A stretch of DNA of 64,000 nt, from assembly GCA_943788405.1 (NCBI GenBank), contig CALSQD010000002.1, positions 1,259,701-1,323,700 of the forward strand, written 5' to 3'. The notes below the pieces were generated by a model that saw nothing but the letters and a program-made list of their open reading frames with translations, made no database searches and was not told where the DNA came from. Numbering within the stretch: position 1 is the first letter of the stretch; the number at the start of each line of letters is the position of its first letter. Below, in pieces: positions 47,109-56,263 of this stretch. The stretch comes from an uncultured Flavobacteriales bacterium (GTDB lineage Bacteria > Bacteroidota > Bacteroidia > Flavobacteriales > BACL11). Both the position numbers and the translations under genes were made by a program.

Positions 47109-48038
47109 ATGAATACCGAACTTAAAATATTATTGCGAAAAGGAAGTTTTTTTATACTCCCTATCATTGCTTGGGTATGTATTGTTATTGTTGTTGACCC
47201 ATTCAATTATTTTAATTTAAGTAAGGTCATATCTCAACAATCAAAAGAAAATTCTGCTCAAAAACTAAACTCCTTATTATACAACTCTATTAATTTTAAA
47301 AATCATCCTACTAATAGTGTTATTATTGGAGACTCTAGAATTAGACGATTGCCAATACAACAACTAAAAAAATTAACTGGAGATGATTACTATACCCTTC
47401 ATTCAAATGCTGCAAAACTGAATGAAATTATTGATTTATTTTGGTTAACTAACCAATATTCTGAATTAGAAAATGTAATCATTGGCATAAATTTCAATTT
47501 ATACAATGAATACGCCTATGCTAATAGAGTGGCTGATGTTCAAGAAATGTTACGCAACCCATTTATCTATATTTTCAACTGGAATATTGCTGAAACTGTA
47601 TACCTTTCCCTAAAAAATGAATTCTTTGGTATTCTAAAAAATACTAGACCAAATAAAGAGAAATTTTGGAGGCATACTATTACTACTGTTGCAGCCAATC
47701 ATTATTCTAAATATCGACATCCAGATAAAATACTAAAGCGCCTTAAAGAAGTTGGCGAATACTGTTTAGAAAATAATATTAACCTGAATTTGATTATTGT
47801 TCCACATCACAAAGAGTTTCATGACAGATTAATTGATTTTAACCTTGAGGAAGAAGAAATTCAATTTAAGGAAGAAGTCAGGAGCATTGGGAGAGTGATA
47901 GATTTCGATTTTCCAAATTCAATTACCAATTGCAAGCATTGTTTTAGCGATCCAATACATACTACCGATTCTATAAGTATGATAATGGTGAATAATTTAT
48001 TTTCTGATAGCTTAGTAGTCGGAAAATTACTTCAGTAA
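47109..48038 (+). CDS. SGNH-like partner of the MBOAT acyltransferase
   Basis: A 309-residue protein with one N-terminal membrane helix (residues about 14-31) and an extracytoplasmic domain. It has a GDS-type block, VIIGDSRIRRLP (about residues 73-84), and near the C-terminus SDPIHTTD, which fits the Asp-x-x-His of SGNH hydrolases. In AlgJ, AlgX and DltD-type systems such a protein takes the acyl group from the MBOAT protein and transfers it to the polymer. The gene begins immediately after the MBOAT stop and overlaps the convergent GT2 gene by 12 bases. The assignment rests on two short motifs and the context. Confidence 0.72.
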   Translation: MNTELKILLRKGSFFILPIIAWVCIVIVVDPFNYFNLSKVISQQSKENSAQKLNSLLYNSINFKNHPTNSVIIGDSRIRRLPIQQLKKLTGDDYYTLHSNAAKLNEIIDLFWLTNQYSELENVIIGINFNLYNEYAYANRVADVQEMLRNPFIYIFNWNIAETVYLSLKNEFFGILKNTRPNKEKFWRHTITTVAANHYSKYRHPDKILKRLKEVGEYCLENNINLNLIIVPHHKEFHDRLIDFNLEEEEIQFKEEVRSIGRVIDFDFPNSITNCKHCFSDPIHTTDSISMIMVNNLFSDSLVVGKLLQ

Positions 48039-48938
48039 CAAGCCTTTAAAATAGGATTTATTTATCAGCCACCAAGTAGCAAAGTTTTTTCTAATTTGAG
48101 GGTTAATAATAAAACGGATATTATTCTTGAAAAATAACCAGACAATAAATAAGTTAGCAAACAATCCTCCAATTTTTTTTAGAAATAATATATGATTTTT
48201 TGTATTCTGCTGTAAAAAGAAATCACCTCTATATACTTTTTCATCTCCCTTAACAAATGACTTTGTTAAGCTCCCTACTTTATGATAAAAGTCTACTTCA
48301 GGATAGTAAAACATCTTATGTCTACCATCTTTCCAAACTCTGTATGAGAAATCAGTATCATCAAAATAAACAAAGTATTTTTCATCCATCATCCCAACAT
48401 CCTCAAACACTTCTTTTTTAGCTAACAAGCAGCAAGTAGGAGCATATTCTACCTCAACACAATCATCATACTGACCATTATCTAAGTCTTTCATTCCTCT
48501 GTGCAATGGCAAATACCCTTTCTTTTTTATAAACCAACTCCCAGCATACCAAATATGATTAGGGTTGTCATAATACATCATTTTGGGAGTTACTAAGCTG
48601 CATGACTTCTCATCTTGTATTTTAATTAATTTATCAATTAACTCTTTTTCAAACTCTACATCATTATTGATTATTAAAACCTGATTACACCCATCAGCAA
48701 TAGCTTTTTCAATACCTTGGTTATTTGCTTTTGCCACACCAAGATTCTTATTGTTTTTTAGAACAATTAACCTTTCATCAGTTTGTTCTTGCAAAATCTT
48801 GTTAGTATCATCATTTGAATCATTATCAATAACATACAGAACTAAATTAGTATGTGATTGCTTCCATACACAATCCAAAAACGGCTTTAATACATCAGCA
48901 GAATTAAAAGTTATTGTTACTAATCCTATTTTATCCAT
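48027..48938 (-). CDS. Glycosyltransferase family 2
   Basis: A 303-residue inverting GT-A enzyme. It opens with GLVTITFNSADVLKPFLDC, then VIDNDSNDDT, VAKANNQGIEKA and the metal-binding INNDVEF (DxD equivalent); YAPTCCLLAKKEVFEDVGMMDEKYFVYFDDTDFSYRV is typical of rhamnosyl- or galactofuranosyl-like transferases (split here: YFVYFDDTDFSYRV is the acceptor loop). A hydrophobic patch lies near the C-terminus. It is the last gene of the 12-kb sulfation operon and overlaps the upstream sulfotransferase gene by 13 bases. The sugar is not known. Confidence 0.9.
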   Translation of the reverse strand: MDKIGLVTITFNSADVLKPFLDCVWKQSHTNLVLYVIDNDSNDDTNKILQEQTDERLIVLKNNKNLGVAKANNQGIEKAIADGCNQVLIINNDVEFEKELIDKLIKIQDEKSCSLVTPKMMYYDNPNHIWYAGSWFIKKKGYLPLHRGMKDLDNGQYDDCVEVEYAPTCCLLAKKEVFEDVGMMDEKYFVYFDDTDFSYRVWKDGRHKMFYYPEVDFYHKVGSLTKSFVKGDEKVYRGDFFLQQNTKNHILFLKKIGGLFANLFIVWLFFKNNIRFIINPQIRKNFATWWLINKSYFKGLLLK

Positions 48939-49792
48939 TTTGTAAAATCTTTATCTAAAAGCAACCCTAAGCTTTCAATATCTTTTCTGAAATATTTATT
49001 TAATTGCTGACGAGTACTCACTGATAATCTAGGTTTTTTATCATTTTTAAAAAACAACACTCTTATCTTTTTTGCTAGTGATTTCGGGAAAATAAGATTC
49101 AAAAAATTCCTTAACAAAACCCAAGAGTAGATAAATCTAATTATTTTATTTTTAGGCATTGAAAATGCATTATGCTTTTTATTTACATTAGCACAAAACT
49201 CTGTACTCACATCTAAAAAACTATATATTGTATCTACTGTTTCTGAAACAGAATTTTTAAAATTTTCATAATCTATTAGTAATATATTATCTACTTCAAA
49301 AACATCAAAATATCTTTTTATTTGATTAGCATATTCACTCACCTCAATATATTGCTGATAGAATATATTGGCCTTTTTGTGTTTTGAATTCTTATTAACT
49401 ATATCCTCAAATCTATCATTTACCAGGCCTAACCTGTAATCCATTAAATAATGAGAGTAAGCCCTATCAATAGGGTTTCTAAGCATAATAATAATCTTTG
49501 CATCTGGATTATATTTCTTTATATCTTTAGGTGCATTTTCATAAAATAAATACGAAACACTACCTTCACCATAAATTACACCTTCTTTTTCTATGAAAAG
49601 TGAATGATATTTTTCAAGGGTATTAATACGGTTTTTACCATAATACATACCTTGCTTTTGAAGGGCCTTATCCGTAAAATAGTCAGGTTCTTTTTGGCTG
49701 CTCATTTCAATTTGAGGATGCTCATCCAAATAATGATAAAGGGATGTTGTCCCTGCCTTTGGCGCTCCAACTATAAAAAAATCTACTTTCAT
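48926..49792 (-). CDS. Sulfotransferase (PAPS-dependent), copy 1
   Basis: A 288-residue carbohydrate-type sulfotransferase. The 5'-phosphosulfate loop is FIVGAPKAGTTSLYHYLDEH (residues 6-25) and the 3'-phosphate motif is IIIMLRNPIDRAYSHYLMDY. QKEPDYFTDKA near residue 37 matches the acceptor-side pattern of the heparan-sulfate type. It transfers sulfate from PAPS to a sugar hydroxyl. No membrane segment is evident, so it acts on a cytoplasmic precursor. It overlaps its neighbours by 4 and 13 bases. Confidence 0.9.
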   Translation of the reverse strand: MKVDFFIVGAPKAGTTSLYHYLDEHPQIEMSSQKEPDYFTDKALQKQGMYYGKNRINTLEKYHSLFIEKEGVIYGEGSVSYLFYENAPKDIKKYNPDAKIIIMLRNPIDRAYSHYLMDYRLGLVNDRFEDIVNKNSKHKKANIFYQQYIEVSEYANQIKRYFDVFEVDNILLIDYENFKNSVSETVDTIYSFLDVSTEFCANVNKKHNAFSMPKNKIIRFIYSWVLLRNFLNLIFPKSLAKKIRVLFFKNDKKPRLSVSTRQQLNKYFRKDIESLGLLLDKDFTKWIK

Positions 49793-50802
49793 TTTATAAA
49801 AAATCTTTTTCGGATTACTTCAACAATACTCCCCATTCTTCTAATATTTATCAAAAAAGCTATACCAATTTTTACAGGGAAAACCATCAAATAATAAAGT
49901 ACCAATATTGGAGGAAATGAAAAATTTCTCAATTTATAATTAAAAGCTAACATGCTTTTTTTAGCCATTAATTGAGAAAGATAAATTTCAGCATTATTTA
50001 ACCCACCTTTTTTCCACTTCTCAATCTTAGAACCATCAATTAATCGTGCAGTTTTGATATCTTTCTCAGTTGAAGACCCAACAACAGGAACATTTAACAT
50101 CTCAAATTGAAAATCAATATCCAAAAAAGCACAAATTCCTTTCACCTCACCTTCTGCATTTGCCAAAATATCCTCAAACTTTACAACCTTTACCCTTTTT
50201 TCATTTAAAAACATTGAAGTATGCAACAAAGAAGAATTCCAAACCTTTGCTGTTAATATAGGGTGATAATTTACAAACGACCTAAACGCTTCTAACAAAG
50301 GAATTTTTGATGCCCCTAAAAACCTTCTCTTCCATTTATTTTTTTGAGAAAGTAAAACATCTCTTTGGTCTCTTACCATATTAATCACTTTTGCTTCAGG
50401 GAAATATTTCAAAATCTCACTCAAGTAATACATATTCTTAGGTGTTTGTTCGCATGCAATTTCACACTTATTATCTGAGCTAATTTCTGTCAAAAATAAT
50501 TCATAAACACTTAAAGGGCTTGACATATTTCTACCTTCTAACAGTATATTTGCTCTCTCATTAAAATCAGAAATATTATCTTGATGAAATAAACCATTTT
50601 CTTGAATACAAAGCAAACGAGAAAGCAAGTTAATTTGCTCAATTTTATCAAGCACTTTAGTAGTTTGATTAGTCCAAATAGTTCCAAAAAAATGTATTTC
50701 TTTAAATGTAAAAACATTTGGATGATTACCTAAAATCCGTCCCATCATAGTAGTACCACTCCTACTACTACCAACAATAAATATTTGTTTTGTTTTAGTC
50801 AT
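49789..50802 (-). CDS. Sulfotransferase (PAPS-dependent), divergent copy 2
   Basis: A 337-residue sulfotransferase unlike the other four. The PAPS loop reads FIVGSSRSGTTMMGRILGNH (residues 9-28) and the 3'-phosphate motif VINMVRDQRDVLLSQKNKW. A C-terminal hydrophobic stretch (FPPILVLYYLMVFPVKIGIAF split across the last 45 residues) may contact the membrane. It overlaps the glycosidase-like gene by one base and copy 1 by four. Its divergence suggests a different acceptor position or a lipid-linked substrate. Confidence 0.86.
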   Translation of the reverse strand: MTKTKQIFIVGSSRSGTTMMGRILGNHPNVFTFKEIHFFGTIWTNQTTKVLDKIEQINLLSRLLCIQENGLFHQDNISDFNERANILLEGRNMSSPLSVYELFLTEISSDNKCEIACEQTPKNMYYLSEILKYFPEAKVINMVRDQRDVLLSQKNKWKRRFLGASKIPLLEAFRSFVNYHPILTAKVWNSSLLHTSMFLNEKRVKVVKFEDILANAEGEVKGICAFLDIDFQFEMLNVPVVGSSTEKDIKTARLIDGSKIEKWKKGGLNNAEIYLSQLMAKKSMLAFNYKLRNFSFPPILVLYYLMVFPVKIGIAFLINIRRMGSIVEVIRKRFFIK

Positions 50803-52127
50803 TAATCTATAATAAATTCAATTTGTAACTCCCCATTTACATCAGCTTTATCAAATAAATTACGGCTCTCATACTTTATTGATGCAGTTGAACCTTGCTC
50901 AGAAAAATCATCACAAATAATAACTTTAGATTTCCAATCAATCTTATAATTTAAAATCTGATTATTCTCTATATCAAAACATTGGTATTCAAATTGCTCT
51001 TTCTCAATTCTAACAATATCATTTTCAAATATTTTTCCTAACATTAAAAAAGGATAATAAGTACTTTGAATTTCTATTTCTTCCTTATTGTTTCTAAAAA
51101 TAGATCCTGAGAAATCTCTACCTCCCAAATTGTGATAAGTGGTTAATTCAATAGCTGATAAATTAGGATTACTCATTAATTCAAGTAAATATTGTGCAAC
51201 AAATAACGATTGCAAAAGAGTGTTACCTGTTGTTTTTGACATTTGCAAGTTCCACTCTGTTACCCAAATAGGTTTATTAAATAAGCTAATATATTTCTGC
51301 ACCTCATTTGGGTATTCTTCAGCCAAATATTTAATTGCTCTATCTTTGTAAATGCCAAATGCTTCAGCTTTATTCTTACCTTCAGTTTCTTCTGAAAGCA
51401 TTTGCCCATACTGGTCTTTTCCTTTTATTACTTTTGCATAAGAATGAATAATAATAGCATCATAAAAATTCATTTCTGCTAATTTAGCATTCCAAACATT
51501 ATGTCTATGCCCCTTTCTTTTTGCTAGAGGAGCTGCTACAATTGCAGTTTTTATTTTAGGATATTTATGTTTTATTTTATCAGAACATTTTTTTGATGAA
51601 AGAATATATTCTTCAATTGTATATCCTTTTGTAAAATAGCTTCTATTTGAGAGCTCACTACCTAATTCAACACCTATAACTTCAATATTATTTTTCTGCA
51701 GTTTTTCTATCATAAGAAGAATGTCATCATTATCAACAAATAGATTTGCTACTAAAACTGCTTTGGCATTTGTATGATTTGCAAGAAGAATAAAGTCTTC
51801 AATATAATCTGCTTCTTGTCTCTTTTTATGCCTAGAATTCTCTAATCCTCTTGATCTCTTTGGAAATTTTCCATCATGATACTTATCAATCTCATTGAAG
51901 TCAAAACCATATCCCTTTTTACCAAAATGATAGAAATTTCCTACAGCTCCTCCTGGGAACCTTAATACCTGAGGGTTTATTTCTTTTACCTTATTAACAA
52001 AAGATGTATCATTTACATCACAATAAGTAAAGGTATTTGAAGTAGCAAAACCAAAAATATTCTCGTTTATATCCTGAGCAAATAGAACTTCAATACTAAG
52101 TAATAATATGACAGTTATCTGTTTCAT
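50802..52127 (-). CDS. Secreted glycoside-hydrolase-like barrel protein
   Basis: A 441-residue protein with a Sec signal peptide (MKQITVILLLSIEVLFAQ) that looks like a clan GH-A barrel: RFPGGAVGNFYHF at 56-68, GVELGSE at 152-158 (Glu158 as candidate acid/base) and PIWVTEWNLQ at 286-295 (Glu291 as candidate nucleophile). The RFPGG and GxE/TEW pattern recalls arabinofuranosidase (GH51) and heparanase-like (GH79/GH39) enzymes, but I cannot place it in a family. It is embedded in the biosynthetic operon with overlaps on both sides, so a role in trimming or editing the new glycan in the periplasm is likely. Confidence 0.7.
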   Translation of the reverse strand: MKQITVILLLSIEVLFAQDINENIFGFATSNTFTYCDVNDTSFVNKVKEINPQVLRFPGGAVGNFYHFGKKGYGFDFNEIDKYHDGKFPKRSRGLENSRHKKRQEADYIEDFILLANHTNAKAVLVANLFVDNDDILLMIEKLQKNNIEVIGVELGSELSNRSYFTKGYTIEEYILSSKKCSDKIKHKYPKIKTAIVAAPLAKRKGHRHNVWNAKLAEMNFYDAIIIHSYAKVIKGKDQYGQMLSEETEGKNKAEAFGIYKDRAIKYLAEEYPNEVQKYISLFNKPIWVTEWNLQMSKTTGNTLLQSLFVAQYLLELMSNPNLSAIELTTYHNLGGRDFSGSIFRNNKEEIEIQSTYYPFLMLGKIFENDIVRIEKEQFEYQCFDIENNQILNYKIDWKSKVIICDDFSEQGSTASIKYESRNLFDKADVNGELQIEFIID

Positions 52128-53254
52128 TTAATCAACCCTTTCTGTTTCAGCTCTTCAATTGAACTTTCGTATTTATCTTCCATTATTTCTTGAGTTTTCA
52201 CCCAAGCAACAAATTTCGAAATCCCAGAGATAAAATCAAATTTTGGAACAAAACCTAAAGCTTTCTTAATTTTAGATAAATCCGCATAATTATGCCTTAT
52301 ATCACCTAAACGATACTTACCACTTATACTAATTTTCACTTCTGATTCATATAACGATTTCAAAGTATTTGCAACTTCATTTACTGTTGTTGCTATACCA
52401 GAACCTACATTGAATATCTGATGATTTGCTTCCTTCTTTTCTAAAGCAAGAATAGTCGCATCAACTACATCATCTATAAAAACAAAATCTCTACTTTCCA
52501 TTCCATCTTCATAAATATCAATATCATTACCATTTAACAAACGAGTAGAAAAGATAGATAAAATACCAGTATAAGGATTACTTAAGGACTGTCCTGGACC
52601 ATAAACATTTTGATACCTTAACGCTACTGCAGGAATATTTAATGCTTTACCCATTAATAAAATCATTTGCTCTTGCTGTTGTTTTGTAATTCCGTAAATA
52701 GAAGAAGGATGTATTTTTGATTGCTCATCAGTTGAGGTTATTATTAAATTTTCACCACAACTACTACATATTGACTCAAAATTCCCATTTGCCATATCCT
52801 TATCGTTTCTTTCATTTGGATATACAACACCATCATTATCACAGATATATTTCCCTTCTCCATATATAGAACGAGAAGAAGCAATTATCATTTTCTTTAT
52901 ATTATGTTTTTCATTTGCCAAAAAATCAAGCAAATGAGCTGTTCCTAATATATTTACCTCATTATATTTTTCAATTTCATACATAGATTGACCTGTGCCA
53001 GTTTCTGCTGCTAAATGAATTACTGCATCTTGACCTTTTAACGCGTTCTGCCAATCAGCTTTGACACAAACATCACCTTTTATAAAAGTAGCAATATCTT
53101 TAATTGATTTAAATAATGTTGAATTTTGATCTTCACCATGAATTTGCTTTGAAAGGTTATCTAAAATTGTAACATTAAAACCTTTTTCCACTAATTTTCT
53201 AGTTAAGTTAGAACCAATAAATCCAGCCCCTCCTGTGATTAAAATATTTTTCAT
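52124..53254 (-). CDS. NAD-dependent NDP-sugar epimerase/dehydratase
   Basis: A 376-residue extended SDR enzyme. The Rossmann motif is ITGGAGFIGSNLTRKL, the active site SSRSIYGEG with Tyr-x-x-x-Lys in YGITKQQQE. An insertion around residues 178-183 holds a CSSC pair (ICSSCGENLI), and RYQNVYGPGQSLSNPYTG follows; this combination is seen in proteins annotated as dTDP-L-rhamnose 4-epimerase. The likely product is a modified deoxysugar nucleotide. The gene sits between the polymerase-like gene and the glycosidase-like gene, overlapping each by four bases. The precise substrate is inferred. Confidence 0.85.
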   Translation of the reverse strand: MKNILITGGAGFIGSNLTRKLVEKGFNVTILDNLSKQIHGEDQNSTLFKSIKDIATFIKGDVCVKADWQNALKGQDAVIHLAAETGTGQSMYEIEKYNEVNILGTAHLLDFLANEKHNIKKMIIASSRSIYGEGKYICDNDGVVYPNERNDKDMANGNFESICSSCGENLIITSTDEQSKIHPSSIYGITKQQQEQMILLMGKALNIPAVALRYQNVYGPGQSLSNPYTGILSIFSTRLLNGNDIDIYEDGMESRDFVFIDDVVDATILALEKKEANHQIFNVGSGIATTVNEVANTLKSLYESEVKISISGKYRLGDIRHNYADLSKIKKALGFVPKFDFISGISKFVAWVKTQEIMEDKYESSIEELKQKGLIK

Positions 53255-54513
53255 GAGATTTGTTTTTTGTGAGATGTAATACGATAAAATACTCGATTAA
53301 AGCCAGATACAATAAATAAAAAAAAGAATGGCCTTAGCAATAAAGGTTCTGACATTACAGAAATAATCATAATTATCATCCATAACCATTTTTTTTCTGT
53401 TATAATCTGTTGCTTAAAAAGCATAGATAGTAATATTATTGCTGTGGGAAAACCCATAGCAGCAAATAAAAACATAATCGAATTACTACTCCCTTTATCT
53501 GTGCCCAATGTTTTCGATTCTACACCTACTTTTTCCTGTAAAGATCTTAGTGCAGGAAAAGAAAAATAAAATTCTTTTCTCATTTTCTGAAATTCATTAA
53601 TATCTAAACCTATTCCTGTTAAAGGATGTTCAATTGCAATAAACAAAGGTTGAGTTAAATCAAATAATCTCTTCTGAAAAGAAGCTTCTTTTTCACCTTG
53701 AACTTTTTCTTCAATATTTATGCTAAAAACTATAAATATTGGAATAGATACTAATAATGCGATTGGAATTAGAAGTTTATTTGTCTTAAATTCACTAAAT
53801 AAATAAACAACACCTTGAACTAACAGTAGGGCTAACCCTGTTGTGGAGTAAGTTGACAGGATTACAATTACAGTTAAAAGTAATAAGCTTTTTCTTCTTT
53901 TTAAAATGAATGCTTCCAAGAAAAAGAACATATTTAAAAAACCTTGCAATACACCTGGTTCCCAGAACATCCCTTGATTTCTACAAAACTCTAACCCAAA
54001 TATATTTACTATCCCTTTATCTGTAGTATAGAAAAAAACATTCATAAATGTTTCGCATTCATGATAGGTGGAAGTTATTATAGTTAGATTATTTTTAATC
54101 ACAAAAAAAGCTAGAAAGTTTAAAGATGAATGAATCATAATAATTTTTAAGACACTATAGATTCTTTCAATTAAAATATCATAATGCCTATTATTCTTAA
54201 AATAATTTAAAACAAGAATAGAAATTGAGATAATCATTAAGTAGTATAGGTATTTACTATCCGCTTGGGTATTTATCGCAAAAATGTAATTAATAAAAAA
54301 TAATACGCTAATTGTAACTAGTGAAAGAATGGATGAATTAACAACACTACTATTTAATTTCTTTCCAAAGAAAATATATGCCAAAATAAGTATACAAAAA
54401 AAAACTAAGTATGATAAATTCCTATTAAAAACAAAAAGTAATCCACCCGTACTCATTACTAGCATGAATACAATTATATTATCAATTATTTTTTGTTTTA
54501 CAGTATAAATCAT
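53251..54513 (-). CDS. O-antigen polymerase/ligase-like membrane protein (Wzy-type)
   Basis: A 420-residue protein with about eleven or twelve membrane helices and a long periplasmic loop around residues 255-345, the layout of Wzy and WaaL proteins. Sequence motifs are weak, as usual; the HPLTGIGLDINEFQKM segment (about residue 290) is like the conserved HPLxGxG of the O-antigen polymerase/ligase family. With a Wzx-type flippase in the same operon, a polymerase acting on lipid-linked repeat units is the best reading. It overlaps a sulfotransferase gene by one base. Confidence 0.82.
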   Translation of the reverse strand: MIYTVKQKIIDNIIVFMLVMSTGGLLFVFNRNLSYLVFFCILILAYIFFGKKLNSSVVNSSILSLVTISVLFFINYIFAINTQADSKYLYYLMIISISILVLNYFKNNRHYDILIERIYSVLKIIMIHSSLNFLAFFVIKNNLTIITSTYHECETFMNVFFYTTDKGIVNIFGLEFCRNQGMFWEPGVLQGFLNMFFFLEAFILKRRKSLLLLTVIVILSTYSTTGLALLLVQGVVYLFSEFKTNKLLIPIALLVSIPIFIVFSINIEEKVQGEKEASFQKRLFDLTQPLFIAIEHPLTGIGLDINEFQKMRKEFYFSFPALRSLQEKVGVESKTLGTDKGSSNSIMFLFAAMGFPTAIILLSMLFKQQIITEKKWLWMIIMIISVMSEPLLLRPFFFLFIVSGFNRVFYRITSHKKQIS

Positions 54514-55388
54514 TATTTCCAGTTCATCTTTCTTTTCAATAACATCTCTAAAGCTACAACTTGCTCAGAAAAATAAAAATCATAAATTTTAATTCTGTCA
54601 TCCTGAACAAGAGGCTCGGGTTTTGCAACTATAATATTTGCTCTTTGAATTCTATTTTTTATTATCTGTCTAACTTTCAATGAGGGAATCATATTTTTAA
54701 TCATTTTGCGCCACCACCCTGTTTTCTTCATTAATTTTTTAAGCCATATCAATTTAGCTTTACTCGCCTTATTACTTCTAATATCTAATTTTAAATTTTC
54801 CTTATCTAAATTTAGAAATTGAAAAATTCTAGAAATCGTTTCCTCTCTTTTTCCAATAAAATCTTCCTCAAAATGAAGTATTAAGAAATTCTCTTTTGGA
54901 AATATCTCCATATATCTATTTAGCATATCCGCATACATTCCTTGTTCAATATAAGACCCTCTTAAATAAGAAAGGTAGTCATCCTTCTTTAACTTTCTAT
55001 TAATTGCATCATTAAAAGATAATTGTTCGTGCAAATCTCTTTTAGAATGTAAATAGTGTGAATAGGCTCGATCAACAGGATTTCTCAATATTACAATAAA
55101 TTTAATAGCTATACCTAGGTCATTAAATATTCTTTTAGGTGTATCCTCTTCAAATAAATAAGTTGGAGTAAAATCTCCAATACATTTTTCATTTTTTACA
55201 CCACTAAAATAAGTCTTAGTATACCATGAAATACCATTTTTATATACTGAAGGTATATCAAAAAAATGAGGCTCCTTAAATGACGGAATAAAAACATCCG
55301 AATGTTGCTTTAAAATATCATAAAGACTTGTTGTCCCTGATTTAGCAGCACCTATACACATAAAGTTTGGCAAACTCATCTTGTCCAA
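54513..55388 (-). CDS. Sulfotransferase (PAPS-dependent), copy 3
   Basis: A 291-residue sulfotransferase. PAPS loop FMCIGAAKSGTTSLYDILKQ at residues 9-28, KEPHFFDIPSVY near 40, and the 3'-phosphate motif IVILRNPVDRAYSHYLHSKR. It resembles the two genes upstream, with which it forms a tandem trio, yet the copies are clearly divergent, so each may sulfate a different position or sugar. It starts within the end of copy 4 (13-base overlap). Confidence 0.92.
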   Translation of the reverse strand: MDKMSLPNFMCIGAAKSGTTSLYDILKQHSDVFIPSFKEPHFFDIPSVYKNGISWYTKTYFSGVKNEKCIGDFTPTYLFEEDTPKRIFNDLGIAIKFIVILRNPVDRAYSHYLHSKRDLHEQLSFNDAINRKLKKDDYLSYLRGSYIEQGMYADMLNRYMEIFPKENFLILHFEEDFIGKREETISRIFQFLNLDKENLKLDIRSNKASKAKLIWLKKLMKKTGWWRKMIKNMIPSLKVRQIIKNRIQRANIIVAKPEPLVQDDRIKIYDFYFSEQVVALEMLLKRKMNWK

Positions 55389-56263
55389 TTATTTAAATTT
55401 CTTTTTAAAAATAACGAAAGTCTCTCAACATCCTTTTTATAATACTCTTTTAGCCAGCTTTCAATTTCTTGGCATGGATTTTCAACTTTTCTAGTATTTC
55501 CTTTTTGCAAAACTTGCCTAATTACTTTTCTTATAATCTTAAAAGGAAATATCAGCTTTAATACTCTTTTAAAAAAACTATCTTTCATCATAAGAGATTT
55601 CATCCAATCATTTTTCCACTCCCATCCCCCTACCATATGCTCAGCATTAGTGTCAATATCAATAACATTTAGTCCTAAAAAACAAAAAACTTTATTTATC
55701 TCAATATTAAAATTGCTCTTATAGTCATCATATATAATTATGTGGACATCCTTAAATTCTTCTGAATATTTTTTCACTTGATTATAATACATTCCTAACT
55801 CTAAATACCTAGATGCAGGAGTCATATTATTTGTATTTTGATATCTATCCTCTGATTTCTCAAGCGCTTCTTCAAATGAAAGGTCCTCCATTACATTATA
55901 GCGTTTCACATGTTGATATCCAGAATATGCACGCTCAACTGGGTTTCTTAGCATGATGATAATTTTTACATCATCAGATATTTCTTTTTTAATATTTTTA
56001 ATGGAAATTTCAGGGAATAACAAATACATTACACTTGATTCTCCTCTGTATTTTTTATCATCCATACCTTTAAAAAGAAATTCATATTCTTCTAAATTAT
56101 TAACACCCTTTGGAATCCTTTGCTCACCAATTTCTTTATTAATTAAGAAATGAGGTTCTTTTGGCGAACACATAAAAATATCAGGATGTTGATTTAGGTA
56201 ATTATGCAAAGAAGTTGTACCACTTTTTGCCGCTCCCACAATTAAAAGATTTGGTAAAGCCAT
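55376..56263 (-). CDS. Sulfotransferase (PAPS-dependent), copy 4
   Basis: A 295-residue sulfotransferase. PAPS loop LLIVGAAKSGTTSLHNYLNQ, SPKEPHFLINKEI, and the 3'-phosphate motif IIMLRNPVERAYSGYQHVKR. Very close in pattern to copy 5 upstream (both have AAKSGTTSLHNYLNQHPD-like or AAKSGTSSLHNYLNQHPD), indicating recent local duplication. Overlaps copy 5 by one base. Confidence 0.93.
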   Translation of the reverse strand: MALPNLLIVGAAKSGTTSLHNYLNQHPDIFMCSPKEPHFLINKEIGEQRIPKGVNNLEEYEFLFKGMDDKKYRGESSVMYLLFPEISIKNIKKEISDDVKIIIMLRNPVERAYSGYQHVKRYNVMEDLSFEEALEKSEDRYQNTNNMTPASRYLELGMYYNQVKKYSEEFKDVHIIIYDDYKSNFNIEINKVFCFLGLNVIDIDTNAEHMVGGWEWKNDWMKSLMMKDSFFKRVLKLIFPFKIIRKVIRQVLQKGNTRKVENPCQEIESWLKEYYKKDVERLSLFLKRNLNNWTR

